Shown piece after piece: positions 12,425 to 24,285 of a stretch of DNA of 64,000 nt. Position 1 is the stretch's first letter, and every line of letters starts with the position of its first letter. The notes beneath the pieces were generated by a model. That model did not search any database. It had not been told where the DNA came from and worked only from the letters and a program-made list of their open reading frames with translations. The stretch is taken from assembly GCF_037893015.1 (NCBI RefSeq), contig NC_133666.1, positions 567,333,237 through 567,397,236 on the forward strand. Direction: 5' to 3'. The DNA is from Macrotis lagotis. Lineage: Eukaryota > Chordata > Mammalia > Peramelemorphia > Peramelidae. The position numbers and the translations under genes are program-made.

Positions 12425-12672
12425 GTAGATATTATGCCATTGTTTTTCAGTCGTGTCTAACTTTTTGTGATCCATTCAGGATTTTTTTGTTAAAGATAAT
12501 GAAGTGGTTTACCATTTCCTTCTTCAGATCATTTTACAGCTGAAGAATGTAGGCAAACAGGGTTAAATGATTTGCCCAGCTAGTGAGTGTTTGAGGCCAG
12601 AGTTGAACACATTGGAGGTGACTCTTGACTTCAGGTTCTGTACCTTCTTCACTGAGCTACCTCACTGCTCAC
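12425..12672 (-). repeat. Core-SINE, marsupial 'ttcagtcgtgtc' type
   Basis: The second member of the family seen at 7995-8225: 'tttcagtcgtgtctaacttt', 'gtggtttaccatttccttct', 'gaatgtaggcaaacaggg', then the tRNA-like head complement 'cactgagctacctca'. Confidence 0.8.
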
Positions 12673-13015
12673 TAATAATGACCAGGCTTAAATTTAATGT
12701 ACCTGCTCAGTGAACTTTATACACATAAAATACACACTTAAGTAATTTACTAAGTATAATTGAATTAACTATACACCATAACATGGAAATACTACTTCAA
12801 TCTTAAATACACACATATGTGTATATTTATCAAATATATAAATATGCATATAGATATATGCTTTGATATTGCAGAGTGAGTAAATGTTATTAGTCAAAAT
12901 CTATTTTTGTCCAATGCCATTACTTTTTTATCAGAGCATAATTCCTCATTAAATAACCTCCACAGACTTCTTTCCAAGTGCCTAATCTTGCCACCCACTC
13001 TAGAGACTGTGTTCT
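12673..13015. other. Anonymous sequence
   Basis: AT-rich, with a short run of TATA-like steps near 12810-12860. No gene or repeat family recognised. Confidence 0.4.
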
Positions 13016-13016
13016 A

Positions 13017-13245
13017 GCACAGGGGTGTCAAACTCATTTAAGAAACAAGGGCCATGAAACCATACATAAGGATCCTTGAGGGTCACATACTGACTTAGAA
13101 AAATATATAACCATACTATTTATGTTTTATAATAATTTTTCTTAATTATGTATTTATTTTTGTTAAATATTTTTCAATTATATTTAAATATGGTTCAGGC
13201 TTTACTCAGGAATGTGCTTCATTCAGGCTGTGAATCTGAAACCTT
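13017..13245 (+). repeat. hAT-like non-autonomous DNA transposon relic
   Basis: It opens with 'caggggtgtcaaactca', a hAT-type terminal sequence widespread in marsupials, then 'accatacataaggatcct', 'tcacatactgacttagaaaa' and 'ttttcaattatatttaaata'. The opposite terminal repeat is not clear. Related pieces lie at 60470-60535 and 62722-62872. Confidence 0.65.
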
Positions 13246-13271
13246 TGCTTTCGGGAATTTTTTGCCCTGAA

Positions 13272-13490
13272 GCTTCACTCTCCTGGTACATGTTTATTTT
13301 TCATATTTAAATGTTTCCCTTGGTTTCTGTTTATATCATTTCTGGTATATTGCAGTCTCTCAGATTTCCCAATTGGGTATTTTGGCAACTCTCTCATACA
13401 CTGATTGTTTTTTGTATTTAAATATTTCCCCTGGTTTCAGTTTACATTACCATCAATATATTGGAGTTTCCCAGTTTTCTTTTTCAGAAA
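13272..13490 (+). repeat. Diverged tandem duplication, period about 111 bp
   Basis: Two successive units share 'atatttaaatgtttccc' (near 13303) and 'gtatttaaatatttccc' (near 13414), with 'tggtttctgtttatatc' / 'tggtttcagtttacatt' after them and 'ctctcctggtacat' / 'ctctctcatacact' before them. The period is about 111 bp and the units are clearly diverged. Confidence 0.6.
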
Positions 13491-13664
13491 AGTTTCAGCT
13501 GTGCTTCACTTCACACTTTCAGGTCACCATCTCTATAACTTTCTCATCCTGAGAATACATTTTAATTCTCATTCCTTTCTGATTCTGAAACCATACATTA
13601 TAATCAAACTGCCAGTATTCCTGGGCAGATTTGTGCCAATCTCATTTTTATGACATCATTTATA

Positions 13665-13850
13665 ATCCCTGTAATGTTCAAGGTCAAAGTATCTTTTCTT
13701 GGCCACCCAATCCCCTATGTGTATTGTCTCTCCCATTAGAATGTAAGCCCTTTGAAGACAAGGACTATCTTTGCTTTTAGTTTTGTACCCCTAGCCTTGC
13801 ACAGTTTTCTACATTCTAAGTGCTTAATAGCTATTCATTCATTCATTTGT
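13665..13850 (+). repeat. L2 LINE 3' end
   Basis: 'attagaatgtaagccctttg', 'aagacaaggactatctttgc', 'cccctagccttgcacag' and 'taagtgcttaatagcta', ending in ATTC repeats: the recognisable L2 3' terminus. Confidence 0.8.
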
Positions 13851-13964
13851 GCCATTCAGTGATATATGAAGCAACAGCAAATGGCTGCTTCAGTTCTTTT
13901 ACTTGCACTAATTTTTTATATGTTTACAAAATACACTTATCTTTTTCTTCTTATGCTTAATTTT

Positions 13965-14130
13965 TTTCATAGGATCGTAGATTTAGAACCTGAAGGGTCC
14001 TTAAAATCATTTTACAGATCAGGAAACTAAAGCCCAGAGAAAGTTAGTGATTTTCTCCCAGTCACATAGATAGAGAATTCTAAGATAAGAATTTTATTCT
14101 AGGTTCTCCAATTCCAAAGTCATTTCTCTT
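13965..14130 (-). repeat. MIR relic
   Basis: 'ttttacagatcaggaaacta' followed by 'aaagttagtgattttctccc' and 'agtcacatagatag': an inverted MIR core and head. Confidence 0.75.
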
Positions 14131-14394
14131 TCCTCTGTGCTCTTCCACAGTTTTATTTTCTTATCTTAAGTTTTCTCTTCTTCCAGGACTGGCAGCCAGT
14201 GGTTCTAACTGACTTTACTTAGTCTTTCTGTTGGTGTTTCTCAATGTGGAAGAGGTTGTTGACCCCTCTCCCAGCGCAGTTAATTAGTGTTTGAAGTGGA
14301 GGTATTATGTGCAGGAAAGGCCAACAGTTCAGCTGTGCATACTAATGATTATTGCAATTGTCATTACCAGGAGGAACACAGGTGTTTTCATTTC

Positions 14395-14600
14395 ATATAT
14401 CAAATCAGTAAATATTCATTAAAAGCCTAGCTTGAACAAAGAATTATGCTAGACATTATGAGAGATATAAATAGGGATAAAGGATGCTTCCTTTTCCTAG
14501 GAGCTTACAATCTATTTGGATGCAAAGATAATATAGGTTAACATATGTAATGCACTTCATAAACCTGAAAATCCTCTATAAATATCAGTTATATAAAGAG
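14395..14600 (+). repeat. L2/MIR-linked ancient repeat
   Basis: 'aaatattcattaaaagccta', 'aattatgctagacattatga' and 'ctaggagcttacaatctatt' match the same module order as at 10800-10920. Ends in a MIR-like 'cctctataaatatcag'. Confidence 0.5.
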
Positions 14601-14775
14601 GAGATATAGGATAATAGATTTAGGGTAGGAAGAGATCTTGGAGGGAATCTAGTCCAGCCCTCATTTTACAGATGAGGAAACTGAAAGCTAGAGATGTGAC
14701 TTGTTAGGGATGTGTGAATAATAAATAGGTGATAATAGCCTTCAGATTCCAAATCTAGCATTCTTTTCATTGAAA
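14601..14775 (-). repeat. MIR relic
   Basis: 'ctagtccagccctcatttta' and 'cagatgaggaaactgaaag' give a clear inverted MIR pattern. The flank at about 14800-14840 holds a short ATGGT-type tandem stretch. Confidence 0.75.
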
Positions 14776-15056
14776 AATATATCATTAAGTATTGACAATT
14801 AATATGGCATGGTGTGATGGTATGGTATGGTAGAGTAGAGAATCATAATAGATTTAAGTTCTGTAGGAAATTAGAAGAGATCATTTCAGACTGAGGTGAC
14901 AAGGAATAGTTTTACAGAGATGATGGATTTTGAGCTGGGTCTTCAAGGATGGATAAGATTTGTAGAGGTATCATTCTCACAGTTTATAGTCTGCATATTG
15001 CTGGCAAATTTCCTATTACATTTCAAACCAGATTAAAATGTAATTGGGAAATACTT

Positions 15057-15103
15057 AATATATATATATACATATACATATATGTATATCTATATCTATA
15101 TAT
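15057..15103 (+). repeat. TA/ATAC microsatellite
   Basis: Imperfect TA, CATA and TCTATA units directly at the 3' edge of an inverted Mar1 SINE, consistent with decay of its A/T-rich tail. Both 60-80 residue frames here are translations of this repeat. Confidence 0.85.
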
Positions 15104-15432
15104 CTTTGTTCTTTATTTTCAAAGAAGACCATGACATCAGGGAGGTGATGCCATGACAAGCACATGAATTGGATTTGAGCGAGGGGGTGCTGTGCTAAGT
15201 CACCAGCCTCACTCTCTCTTCCAGAGTCATCTGGGTCCACAGTCAGATATGAATCAGGACAACTGGATATGGCCCTGGATGTGAGACACATCAGGGTTAA
15301 GTGACTTGCCCAGGATCACACAGTTAGTGAGTGGTAAGTTAGTAAGTTAGTAAGTGTCTGAGGCTGGATTCAAACTCCCATCCTCTTGAAGCCAAGGCCA
15401 GTGCTCTATCCACTGCACCACCTAGCTTCCCT
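15104..15432 (-). repeat. Mar1-type chimeric SINE (tRNA head, RTE-like tail)
   Basis: A near full-length inverted copy: the tail complement 'ttctttattttcaaagaaga' and 'accatgacatcagggaggtg', then 'gccatgacaagcacatgaat', 'aagtcaccagcctcactc', and finally the tRNA-like head complement 'ctatccactgcaccacctag'. The tail module also occurs at the ends of the RTE fragments at 37990 and 51478, which supports RTE-based mobilisation. Confidence 0.88.
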
Positions 15433-15878
15433 AAATAAAAAATATATTCCAAGATGGATAATATTATTTTGTGATTTTCTAAGTAAAAATGCAACCAACA
15501 GAGATGCCACTTCTATTTGAGTTTGACACCACTATTATAAGATATAGAGGACACACCTTGGAGTGAGATCAAATTCTGCCTCTGGCATATTTTACTTTAT
15601 GATCACATGTAAGTTAAACTCTCCACATCCAGGCAGTTCTCTAAGACAAAGTTACTCCATCATGGAGGAAGTTTCCACCTGGGAATCCACACATGGATAT
15701 GGTAAAAGTAAAAATACAGAGTAAAAAAAAGGAATGTATATTTTTGTGAATAATGAATAGACAAATTTTAATGCAGGAGTGTGAGGGAATATTAGGAGAT
15801 AAGGATGAAAAAGTACATTGAGTCCATATTATAGAGAACCTTGAAGATCAAATTTAATGAGTTAAGGACTATCCTGTC
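15433..15878. other. Anonymous sequence with a hAT-like end
   Basis: At about 15475-15535 'tatttgagtttgacaccact' resembles the 3' end of the hAT-like elements in this window. Otherwise nothing is recognised. Confidence 0.4.
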
Positions 15879-16275
15879 AGTTCCTTCCTTCCTTCCTTCC
15901 TTCCTTCCTTCCTTCCTTCCTTCCTTCCTTCCTTCCTTCCCTCCTCCCCTTTCCTTTCCTTTCCTTTCCTTTCCTTTCCTTTCCTTTCCTTTCCTTTCCT
16001 TTCCTTTCCTTTCCTTTCCTTTCCTTTCCTTTCCTTTCCTTTCCTTTCCTTTCCTTTCCTTTCCTTTCCTTTCCTTTCCTTTCCTTTCCTTTCCTTTCCT
16101 TTCCTTTCCTTTCCTTTCCTTTCCTTTCCTTTCCTTTCCTTTCCTTTCCTTTCCTTTCCTTTCCTTTCCTTTCCTTTCCTTTCCTTTCCTCCTTCCCTCC
16201 TTCCCTCCTTCCCTCCTTCCTTCCTTCCTTCCTTCCTTCCTTCCTTCCTTCCTTCCTTCCTTCCTTCCTTCCTTC
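15879..16275 (+). repeat. Large pyrimidine microsatellite (TTCC)n-(TTTCC)n-(CCTCCTT)n-(TTCC)n
   Basis: About 400 bp with almost no purine on the plus strand. A TTCC block (to about 15940) is followed by about 48 units of TTTCC (to about 16190), then CCCTCCTT units, then a second TTCC block. The 166-residue plus frame (PFLSF repeats) and the 152-residue minus frame (KERKG/KEGR repeats) are translations of this tract, not genes. The polypurine minus strand could form triplex (H-DNA) structures. Confidence 0.97.
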
Positions 16276-16483
16276 GCTTTTAAAGACCAGTGTCTCCCAC
16301 TGCATCCAAGGCCATATCCAGTTGCTCTGTTTCATATCTGATCACTGGACCCCGATGGTTCTGGAGGAGAAAGTCAAGCTGGTGACTGTGTGCAGTTTTC
16401 CCTCCCAATTCACTTGCATGTCATGGCATCACATCCCTGATGACATGGTCCTCTTCGAGACTAAAAGATAAACAACAACAATA
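16276..16483 (+). repeat. Mar1-type SINE, 3' half
   Basis: 'catatctgatcactggaccc', 'ctggaggagaaagtcaagct', 'tcatggcatcacatccctga', 'ggtcctcttcgagactaaa' and a 'caacaacaa' end. The tRNA-derived 5' half is missing; the microsatellite begins at the truncation. Confidence 0.88.
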
Positions 16484-16695
16484 GACAACTACTGGAGATT
16501 TTGGAGAAAAGGAAGTTATAAGCTTAAGAGGTATTATGTACCATAATATTTATCAACTATTTTTTTTGCACAATTATGTAAGTTACTTCTCATGATTATA
16601 AAATGCTACTTTGGTAATCAAAATGATTGAAATCAAATTGGAAGAGTTTATAAATATTAATATTTTGGGGAATAATATAAAACTAGAAAGAGTTT

Positions 16696-16848
16696 GGGAC
16701 AACTAGGTGGTACAGTAGATAGAGCACTGGCCTTGGAGTCAGGAGTACCTGAGTTCAAATCTGACCTCAGACACTTAATAATTACCTAGCTGTGTGGTCT
16801 TGGGCAAGTCACTTAACCCCATTGCCTTGCAAAAAACCCCCCTAAAAA
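16696..16848 (+). repeat. WSINE1-like SINE with target-site duplication
   Basis: A full sense copy: head 'gggacaactaggtggtacag', body 'ttaataattacctagctgtg', tail 'cattgccttgcaaaaaa'. Flanked by an imperfect 13-bp duplication CTAGAAAGAGTTT (16683-16695) / CTAGGAATAGTTT (16852-16864). Confidence 0.92.
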
Positions 16849-16864
16849 GTTCTAGGAATAGTTT

Positions 16865-18490
16865 GACTAGGTATTTACAAATAACTTGGCACCCAAAGTA
16901 TTTAAATCTTCAATATTATGGAGGTAAGACCCATAAGTTTTGCCAAATACATTTTATTGAACTTAAAATAGAAAGATAAGATATATTCATAGGATAATAG
17001 TAAAAAGTTGCATTTTTACTATATCAACTGATTAGTGAATATTACCTCGTTCTTCAGTTTTTCATAAGTTCAGGAAGTTCAATGAGCTCCTCACAATGTA
17101 ATAAAGGCATAATGGATATGCTAGCTCATTTATAATTGTATATTTGTCTCCACAGAATCAAAAATTCTGTTTAAAATATTCAAAGTTATTCCTACATCTG
17201 CCACTATTATATCTTCACATTTCTCAAGTTTTTGATAATAACACTCATATCCTGAAGGCTTTATATAAATACCTCTTAAATTTGCTAATATAAAATGCAA
17301 GTAAATTTTCTCATTTTCCATTTTTAGAATGAATTGATTCCTTAAAAACAAAAGCCTGCTGTCCCTCATTTTTACATCTATAAACATTAAGAGCCTATAA
17401 ACAGTCACATCTTGCTAAAAATTAAATGCATTCCTTTGAGGCTTTTCAGTACTGAATAAGGTAAATTCTTTAATTGGCAAATGAAACAAGTTTGTAGACT
17501 AACTGAAGGTGAGTCAAGGAAAATTCTGTGCTTTGGAATAAAGATTGATTTGATCAATATGGACATAGACCCAAAAGGTTGATAAGAAAATGTATTTTTT
17601 ATTGTTGTTTTTGAATTTTTTGTTTGAAGTTTTTATTGTCATCTTAAATATCCTATTCTTACATTGAAGCTGTATAATCAAATTTGACTCTATGAATTTG
17701 GTTATACAAATGTGGAATACATCTAAAAGTCTTAGCCTATTGGTACAAATCAGTACAACACCACTGAGAGATGTTGATTCTTCCTTTTAAACTCCATACT
17801 TTCATTTCCCAACTGTTTATGACTTCCCTGGATATTTGTAACATTTCTGTTGTTTTAGCAATGAAAGACTAGGAAGCAAAATGGTTGGCCATCAGCTAGG
17901 AAAATGGTTAAGAAATACAGTGGAAAATTATTGTTTCATAAGAAATAATGACTATGAAAGTTTCATAGTCAAAAACAGAAAGGTTTTTATGAACGATTGG
18001 AGAGTGAAACTAGTAACATTAGGAGAACACACTGACAACAATAAAGCTTAAGCATCTTTGAAAGACTTCATTTCTTTCCTCAAAGCAGTGACAAATTGTG
18101 ATTTTTAGACCATGTCACTTATTAATAAACATATTAAGGCCAAATAACAGTGCAAAATAATATATGCAATTTCAGAATTGGTCAATTTGTTGATTTTTAT
18201 TATTCAGGAGGGATTCAGTAGAGCAGTGGTGATTTTTTAATGGAAAATGATATAAATGAAAAGAACATCAAAGAAAACATTTAAAAACAAACTGAAGAAA
18301 ACAAAATAATTCCAGAATGGAGAACAAAGATAGAATTTTAGTTTCTACCTTGTTAAATATTTGAAAATGTTAAAAGTTTGAAAAACTATTTATAACAATT
18401 TCAGTTTCTGGTAATCATTTATATTCTCTACACATTGATATGTTTGTTGATTTTGACATTAGTAATGAGAATAACATTTTTTGCTTTAGA
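16865..18490. other. Anonymous AT-rich sequence
   Basis: About 1.6 kb with no recognised repeat or gene. A 92-residue minus-strand frame at 17130-17408 has no domain that I recognise and is most simply chance in AT-rich DNA. Confidence 0.45.
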
Positions 18491-18494
18491 GAAA

Positions 18495-18790
18495 CAGGAT
18501 GGACTGGACAGAGTGATGGCCTTTGAATCTGAAGAGACCTCAGATTTAGTCTCTGATATTTGATAGTAGGTGACCATGGTGGCCACTAATGCTCTCAGAG
18601 ACTATTTACTCATCTGCAAAATGAGAATGGTGACACTTTTGTCATTATATTAGTGAAGACAGAAGCAGAGTGGATAAGGACAGCCTTGAAGTCAGAAATT
18701 CTGGATACAAGATCTGCTTCTGACACATATTAGTTGGGTAACCATAGGTAGATAACATAACCCCTCTATTTAGCATTTACTATTATACAT
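18495..18790 (+). repeat. Two MIR/tRNA-type SINE relics in tandem
   Basis: The first (about 18495-18650) has 'gagtgatggcctttgaatct' and 'tactcatctgcaaaatgaga'. The second (about 18660-18790) has 'ggataaggacagccttgaag' and 'gggtaaccataggtagataa'. Both are diverged sense copies. Confidence 0.6.
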
Positions 18791-19540
18791 TTTAAGTTTC
18801 TTCTTAAGAATGAAGTCATACCAGAAATTCCCTACACATATGCCACTGAGTAGCAGTAAACAAACCATCAAACCCTTTAGTACTTGCAACAGTCATAGTA
18901 GATAATTAATGTAAAATGCTCTATAAAATTTAAAGCAAAATATATGTCAATTATGACTGACTGAGAATCTCCAGGACCTATCAAACTCAACTGTCACATT
19001 TCAGCCCATTAAATTATGGTTAAAGGAGATGTGTCATTTAATTACACTTGGGATAGTATTTTCAGTTTAACCAGTTAGGTGACTCAGTGAATAGTGAGGA
19101 AAATGTGCATTCAGATCTCGCAAGTCACTTAACATTTGTTTGCCTTAAATCACTGGAGAAGGTGTTTGAAAACAGCTACAATATCTTTGCTAAAAATAAA
19201 AATAAAAACCACAGTCTATTGACTGAACAACAAACAAGTATTTTCAAACCACAGATATATATCATACTATATCCAATCCAAGAAGTTTTTATAAAGTACT
19301 TAAATACAGACACTGTTCATGTCCGGGGTAATACAAAATTAAAAAAAAATAGTTCCTTCCCATGCTAAACCAAAATAAGAATGTAATGAAAGGTCTCAAT
19401 TACATGCAATCTAATTATTGCATATAAAGAAAATAAACTACAATAGAGTCTCCAGTCCATTGTGGGTAACACTTTCCAAAAAGTATTAGTACTTGTATTG
19501 GGACTTGTCAAAAATTGTCCCTCATAAGTTCCATTGCCAT
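18791..19540. other. Anonymous sequence
   Basis: No gene or repeat recognised. The 93-residue frame at 19087 is Asn/Lys-rich and lacks features. Confidence 0.4.
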
Positions 19541-19550
19541 CAGATCATCT

Positions 19551-19718
19551 TTTTTTTTTTAAGTTTTTTTTTCAGGTTTTTGCAAGGCAAATGGGGTTAA
19601 GTGGCTTGCCCAAGGCCACACAAGCTAAGTAATTTTAAGTGTCTGAGACCGGATTTGAATCCAGGTACTCATGACTCCAGGACTGGTGCTTTATCCACTG
19701 TGCCACCTAGCCACCCCT
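19551..19718 (-). repeat. WSINE1-like SINE with target-site duplication
   Basis: A full inverted copy with a long poly(T) start. The 12-bp duplication CAGATCATCTTT is at 19541-19552 and again at 19720-19731. Confidence 0.93.
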
Positions 19719-19731
19719 TCAGATCATCTTT

Positions 19732-20545
19732 CAACAGAAACAACAACGACAAAACCACCATAATCCACATCTAAAATTAGCATCTTCTTTCTTTTAAATA
19801 TGGTCAATTGAAGCTACGATGACTAGTTAAAAAAGCTGATAACATACCTATTTTCTCAAGCTTTTTTTTGAAAATAACAGCAGATGAACTCATAAATGGG
19901 ATAATGAGAGTAAATGGAAAGTGACAATTTTAACGAAACTTGATTTGGCACAAGTGATTAGTTTACTATTGATTTGTTTCCCACCACCCTCTGGTGGCCA
20001 GTTGAAGATTAACACCCTTGCCTTAAAGGTTGATCTTCAATGTACTTTACAAATATTCCCAATAAGAGTGGGCGTGGCTTGCATTTCCAGAAGGACAGAG
20101 AATTTTTTTTTTGTAAAAACTTATCACTTTGCATATGTACATACACAAGTGCATTGAAAGGACTTTCCCCCCTAAAAGTTAATGAAAAAAAAAACGAATG
20201 ATACATCGTTTTGACAATGTACAAAACTGCAACCTGTAGCCTCCCTTGAGAAGGTAAAGATCTCTAATGTCTCTTAGCTCTAAGATTACATGATTCTCTT
20301 TCAGTTTTGTGCTGGCCTGAGCCACTACTGAATATATATTTCAGTCTATCAATATAAATAAGTTTTTATTTTAAATAGGACAAACTCTGCCCATGCCTAG
20401 TTGAGATAACTTAAAAAACTCCTCTATAACAAGATTGTTTTGATTATTTAATAAAACTTATTTTAGATTGTCAATGACATTTTAAAATTTCTATAGAGTT
20501 TTAGTAAATTAAGATAAAGTGCAAAAAGGTGAATGGATTTCAATT
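19732..20545. other. Anonymous sequence
   Basis: No repeat or gene recognised. The overlapping frames at 19921-20157 (+) and 20009-20224 (-) have no domain and run through A/T homopolymers. Confidence 0.4.
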
Positions 20546-20546
20546 T

Positions 20547-20680
20547 CACTAGGCAAAGGGGTTAAATGACTTGCCCAAGGTCACACAACTAGGTAATTTA
20601 GTGGCTGAGGCTGGATTTGATCTCAAGTCATCCTGACTCCAGGGCCAGTGCTCTATCCACTGTGCCACCTAACTGCCCCT
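20547..20680 (-). repeat. WSINE1-related SINE
   Basis: 'aggcaaaggggttaaatgac', 'aaggtcacacaactaggtaa' and the head complement 'ctatccactgtgccacctaa'. It has lost the usual tail and is more diverged than the 19.6 kb copy. Confidence 0.85.
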
Positions 20681-20927
20681 CCATTTACCTTTGAATATGA
20701 ATATATTTCATCCTGTAATAGTGTTTGTTTAGTATCTTGATTTGCAATTTCATAATAGGAAATTCCTTGAGTGGCTCTGTTCACCTATTAAGATGAACAA
20801 CTTTTAACTTAGTTTAGTAAGCAATTTAATAAAAAAGTCCACCATTTACAAAAGTGACTTTCTGTATGTCTATTAGAATTTCTGTTCACTAGCACATGTT
20901 CTATCTTTCCCTTCCATCTTACAACGC

Positions 20928-21168
20928 AGAGTTTTACAACCTGGAGTTAGACCCTCCCAAGGGACCTAAGAATGGATTTGAGTACCTATGAACTTGGATA
21001 GGGAAAAAACAGCAACAGAAACTTTATTTTCAATAGTCTTGTACTGAAATCTAGCATTTCCTTCAATTACAGACTAAAACAAAACAAAATAAAATATTCT
21101 GAGAAGAAATCTGAGCCTGTTTTAAAGACTACTGAAAGATCCATAACACAAAAAGGTTGAGAACCTCT
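20928..21168 (+). repeat. Ancient DNA-transposon-like repeat
   Basis: Starts near 'acaacctggagttagacc' and ends with 'aaaaaggttgagaacctct', giving imperfect terminal inverted repeats of the 'ggttaagaac' type. The interior has 'tattctgagaagaaatctga' and 'agactactgaaagatccata'. The same family is present inverted at 50718-50915. The family name is not certain. Confidence 0.6.
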
Positions 21169-22309
21169 ACTACCTTGAATCTATTTCTCTAAAATTATAT
21201 ATACACATATATAAACATAACAAAAAAATAAACTCCAAAACCATTACAATGACATGGAATGAAAAGAAAAGGGATGCTGAGAAATAAAGAAAAGAATAGA
21301 TTCTGGAAGAACTGCCCGTGAGTTTCTTTAGAGAGGCAACTCCTTTCATCAATTCACTTATCCTGAGTTATATGAATGACCATTAATCAAGATTTAGTTA
21401 TTTTGCTTTACAATTTTAGCACCACAGTATTCTGGAGAAAATTACAATTAATCAATTACATTAGACTTGCCATTATCTTGATCCTATTTTTTCTTGTGTT
21501 TTTTTCTAATCCTAGGTGTGGTTCTTTCAGAATAGTATTAAAGCAAAGAAAGAAAGAAAAATAGATAAAACCCCAGAGCTTCCTGAGTGCATATTTCATG
21601 AGCTTCATTTATTATTAATATCATTAGAGTTTGAGGGAATATATAGCATTCTCTTAGATGTATACTCTGAGAAGTGCACTTAGCCTAAACCTCAGAGGAT
21701 CTCTTGCAAAGGGGCAAAGAGGGAAGCTGATGAAGTTGGCAAATATACTCCATCAGATTTCTTTTTACAATCAATAGTGTTCCCATGGGCCTTTAGTTCC
21801 ATGGAAATTAATTTCATTCTTGCATTTTGAACAAAACATTCTCATTGAAAACAATAATCAAGCTCATTCTTGTTCTTTGTATTTTAGCAATATTTTCTCA
21901 GAAATAGAAGTCAAAAATTATCATTCAGTTAGGTTTATTTTGTGAAATTCTATTCACATCATCTTCATTTACTCTTGTAGTTGCAAGAAAGAACTTTCTC
22001 AGGGAGGACTTAGAAAATAAATAATAAATAATACGTAGGTCAGGAACATGTGCCTTACATTCATTTCAATCAATAAGTCGGTTAACTATTTTTCAACTTC
22101 AAAAATGACTATACATAATCAGAAACCAATTATCTTCAGAATTTGGACTATGTAGAAAACACGGAGAATTTTGAATGAAAAGCCTATCTCTCCTCCTCAC
22201 TCTAATAGCAATTGTTCTGAATGGTCTAATTTGTTCAGTTATTTTGCATTTAGAAATTAAAAAAAGAAAAACTAAACTGACTAAAGTTATCCTAGAAGTA
22301 GGTGTTAAC
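21169..22309. other. Anonymous sequence
   Basis: About 1.1 kb without a recognised gene or repeat. Two short frames (21170-21352 minus, 21376-21564 plus) contain hydrophobic runs from T-rich DNA but no signal or domain that I can defend. Confidence 0.4.
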
Positions 22310-24285
22310 CTTGATAATACATTATGATCAGGTAGGATTTATACCAGGACTACAGGATTGGTTCAATATTAAGAAAAATATCAGCATAATTGACTATATA
22401 AATAACAGCAGCAATAGAAATCATATGATTATATCAATAGATGTTGAAAAAGTTTTTGGTAAAATCTAAAACTCATTCCTATTAAAAACACTAGAGAGCA
22501 CAGGAATAAATGGAGTTTTCCTTAAAACAATAAGCTGGATCTATCTAAAACCATCAACAAACATCATATGTAGTGGGGATTAAACTGGAAGCATTCCCAG
22601 TAAGATTAGGGATGGAACAAGGATACCTATTATCACCACTATTTTTCAGTATTGAATTAGAAATATTAGATTAGTAACAAGAGGTATAAAAGAAATCGAA
22701 CCAATTAGAATAGGCAACAAAGAAACAGAACTATCACTCTTTACAGATGATATGATGGTATACTAGAAATCCTAGAAAAATCAACTAAAAAGACTACTTG
22801 AAAAAATTAGCAACTTTAGTGAAGTTGTAAGATAAAAAACATAAAATATATATGAATAACAAAGTCCAGCAACAAGAGATAGGAAGAGAAATTCCATTTA
22901 AAGTAACTGTAGACAATATAAAATACTTGGGAATCTCCCTGCCAATACAAACTCAAAAACTATATGAAAACAATTATAAAACATTTTTCACATAAATGAA
23001 ATAAGATCCAAATAATTTGGAAAATATCAGTTGCTCACGGGTAGGTCACATTAATATAAAAATGATAACTATACCTAAATTAAATTGCTTTTTAAGTTTC
23101 ATGCAAATAAAATTATGAAAAAGTTGCCTTATTAAGCTAGGGTAAATAGTAATAAAATTCATATGGAGAAAGAAAGGTCAAGACTGTCAAGAGAGTTAAT
23201 GAAAAAAAATTTAAAGGAAGGTGTAGCCATATGAGATCTAAAATTTTATAACAAAGCATCAGTCATCAAAACTGGTAATGGCTAAGAAATAGAGTGGTGG
23301 ATCAGTGGAATCAACTAAATGTAAAAGAATCAGTAGTAAATGACTATAGTAATCTACTGTTTGATAAACCCAAGGATTCTAGATTTAGGGATAAGAAGTC
23401 ACTCTTTGATAAAAACTGCTGGGAAAACTGGAAGACAGTGTGGTAGAAACTAGGCATAGACCAATATTTCACATTGTATACCAAGATAAGGTTGAAATGG
23501 GTACAGTATTTAGATACAAGAGGTGATACCACAAAGAAATTAGGAGAACAAGGAATAGGTTATCAGGCAGATCTATGGAAAGGGGAGAAGCATACAACCA
23601 AAGAAGTGATAGAGAACATTATGAAATGCAATATCGATAATTTTGATTACATAAATTGAAAAGTTCTTACACAAATAAAACCAATGTAACCAAGTTTAAA
23701 TAGAATGCAGCAAGTTGGGAAACAATTTTTACAGCTAGTATTTTTGATATAGGAATCATTTCTAAATATATAGAGAACTGAGTTCTTTACAAGAATATGT
23801 CATTCCCCAATGATAAATGGTCAAAGGATATGAATAGGCAGTTATCCAATGAAGAAATTAAAACTATGAAAAAATGCCCTAAATCGTTATTGATGAGAGA
23901 AAAGTAAATTAAAACTACTCTGATTTACTCCCTCATACCTATAAGATTGGCCAATATGACAAAAAAGGAAAATGAACCACATTGGAGGGGATATGGGAAA
24001 ACTGGGACATTAATTCATTGTTGGTGGATTTGTGAACTGATATATACTTTCTAGATAGCAATTTGGAGCTATAGGCAAAGGAAAATAAAACTCTCCTTTG
24101 TTTCAGCAATACCACTAATAAGTCTATACCCCAAAGAAATAACAAAAAAGGGCAAAAGACGCAAATGTACAAAAACTCTTTTTGTAGTAGCAAGGAATTG
24201 GAAATTGAAAGGATGACCATCAAATAGGGAATGGCTGAACAAATTTTGGTGAATGAATGTGATGGAGTACTATTGTATTCACCTT
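22310..24285 (+). mobile_element. L1 LINE fragment, decayed ORF2 (reverse transcriptase to C-terminus)
   Basis: In-frame pieces read [14 protein letters not shown] and [15 protein letters not shown], the L1 reverse transcriptase blocks before the catalytic YADD motif. The catalytic box region near 22740 reads as a degraded 'tttacagatgatatgatg'. Many stops and frameshifts follow. The L1 C-terminal region is visible up to 'ggaatggctgaacaaatt' near 24230. It ends near 24285, before the normal L1 3' UTR and without a poly(A) tail, so both ends are lost. No coding capacity. Confidence 0.87.

Noticed and set aside
15841..16341. Long opposite-strand frames (166 and 152 residues) as possible repeat-rich proteins
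   Set aside because: They are translations of the TTTCC/TTCC microsatellite on both strands; length comes from the absence of stop codons in the repeat.
16696..16770. tRNA gene from the A- and B-box-like sequence
   Set aside because: This is the tRNA-derived head of a SINE; there is no cloverleaf with proper acceptor stem, and the same head occurs in a dozen copies.
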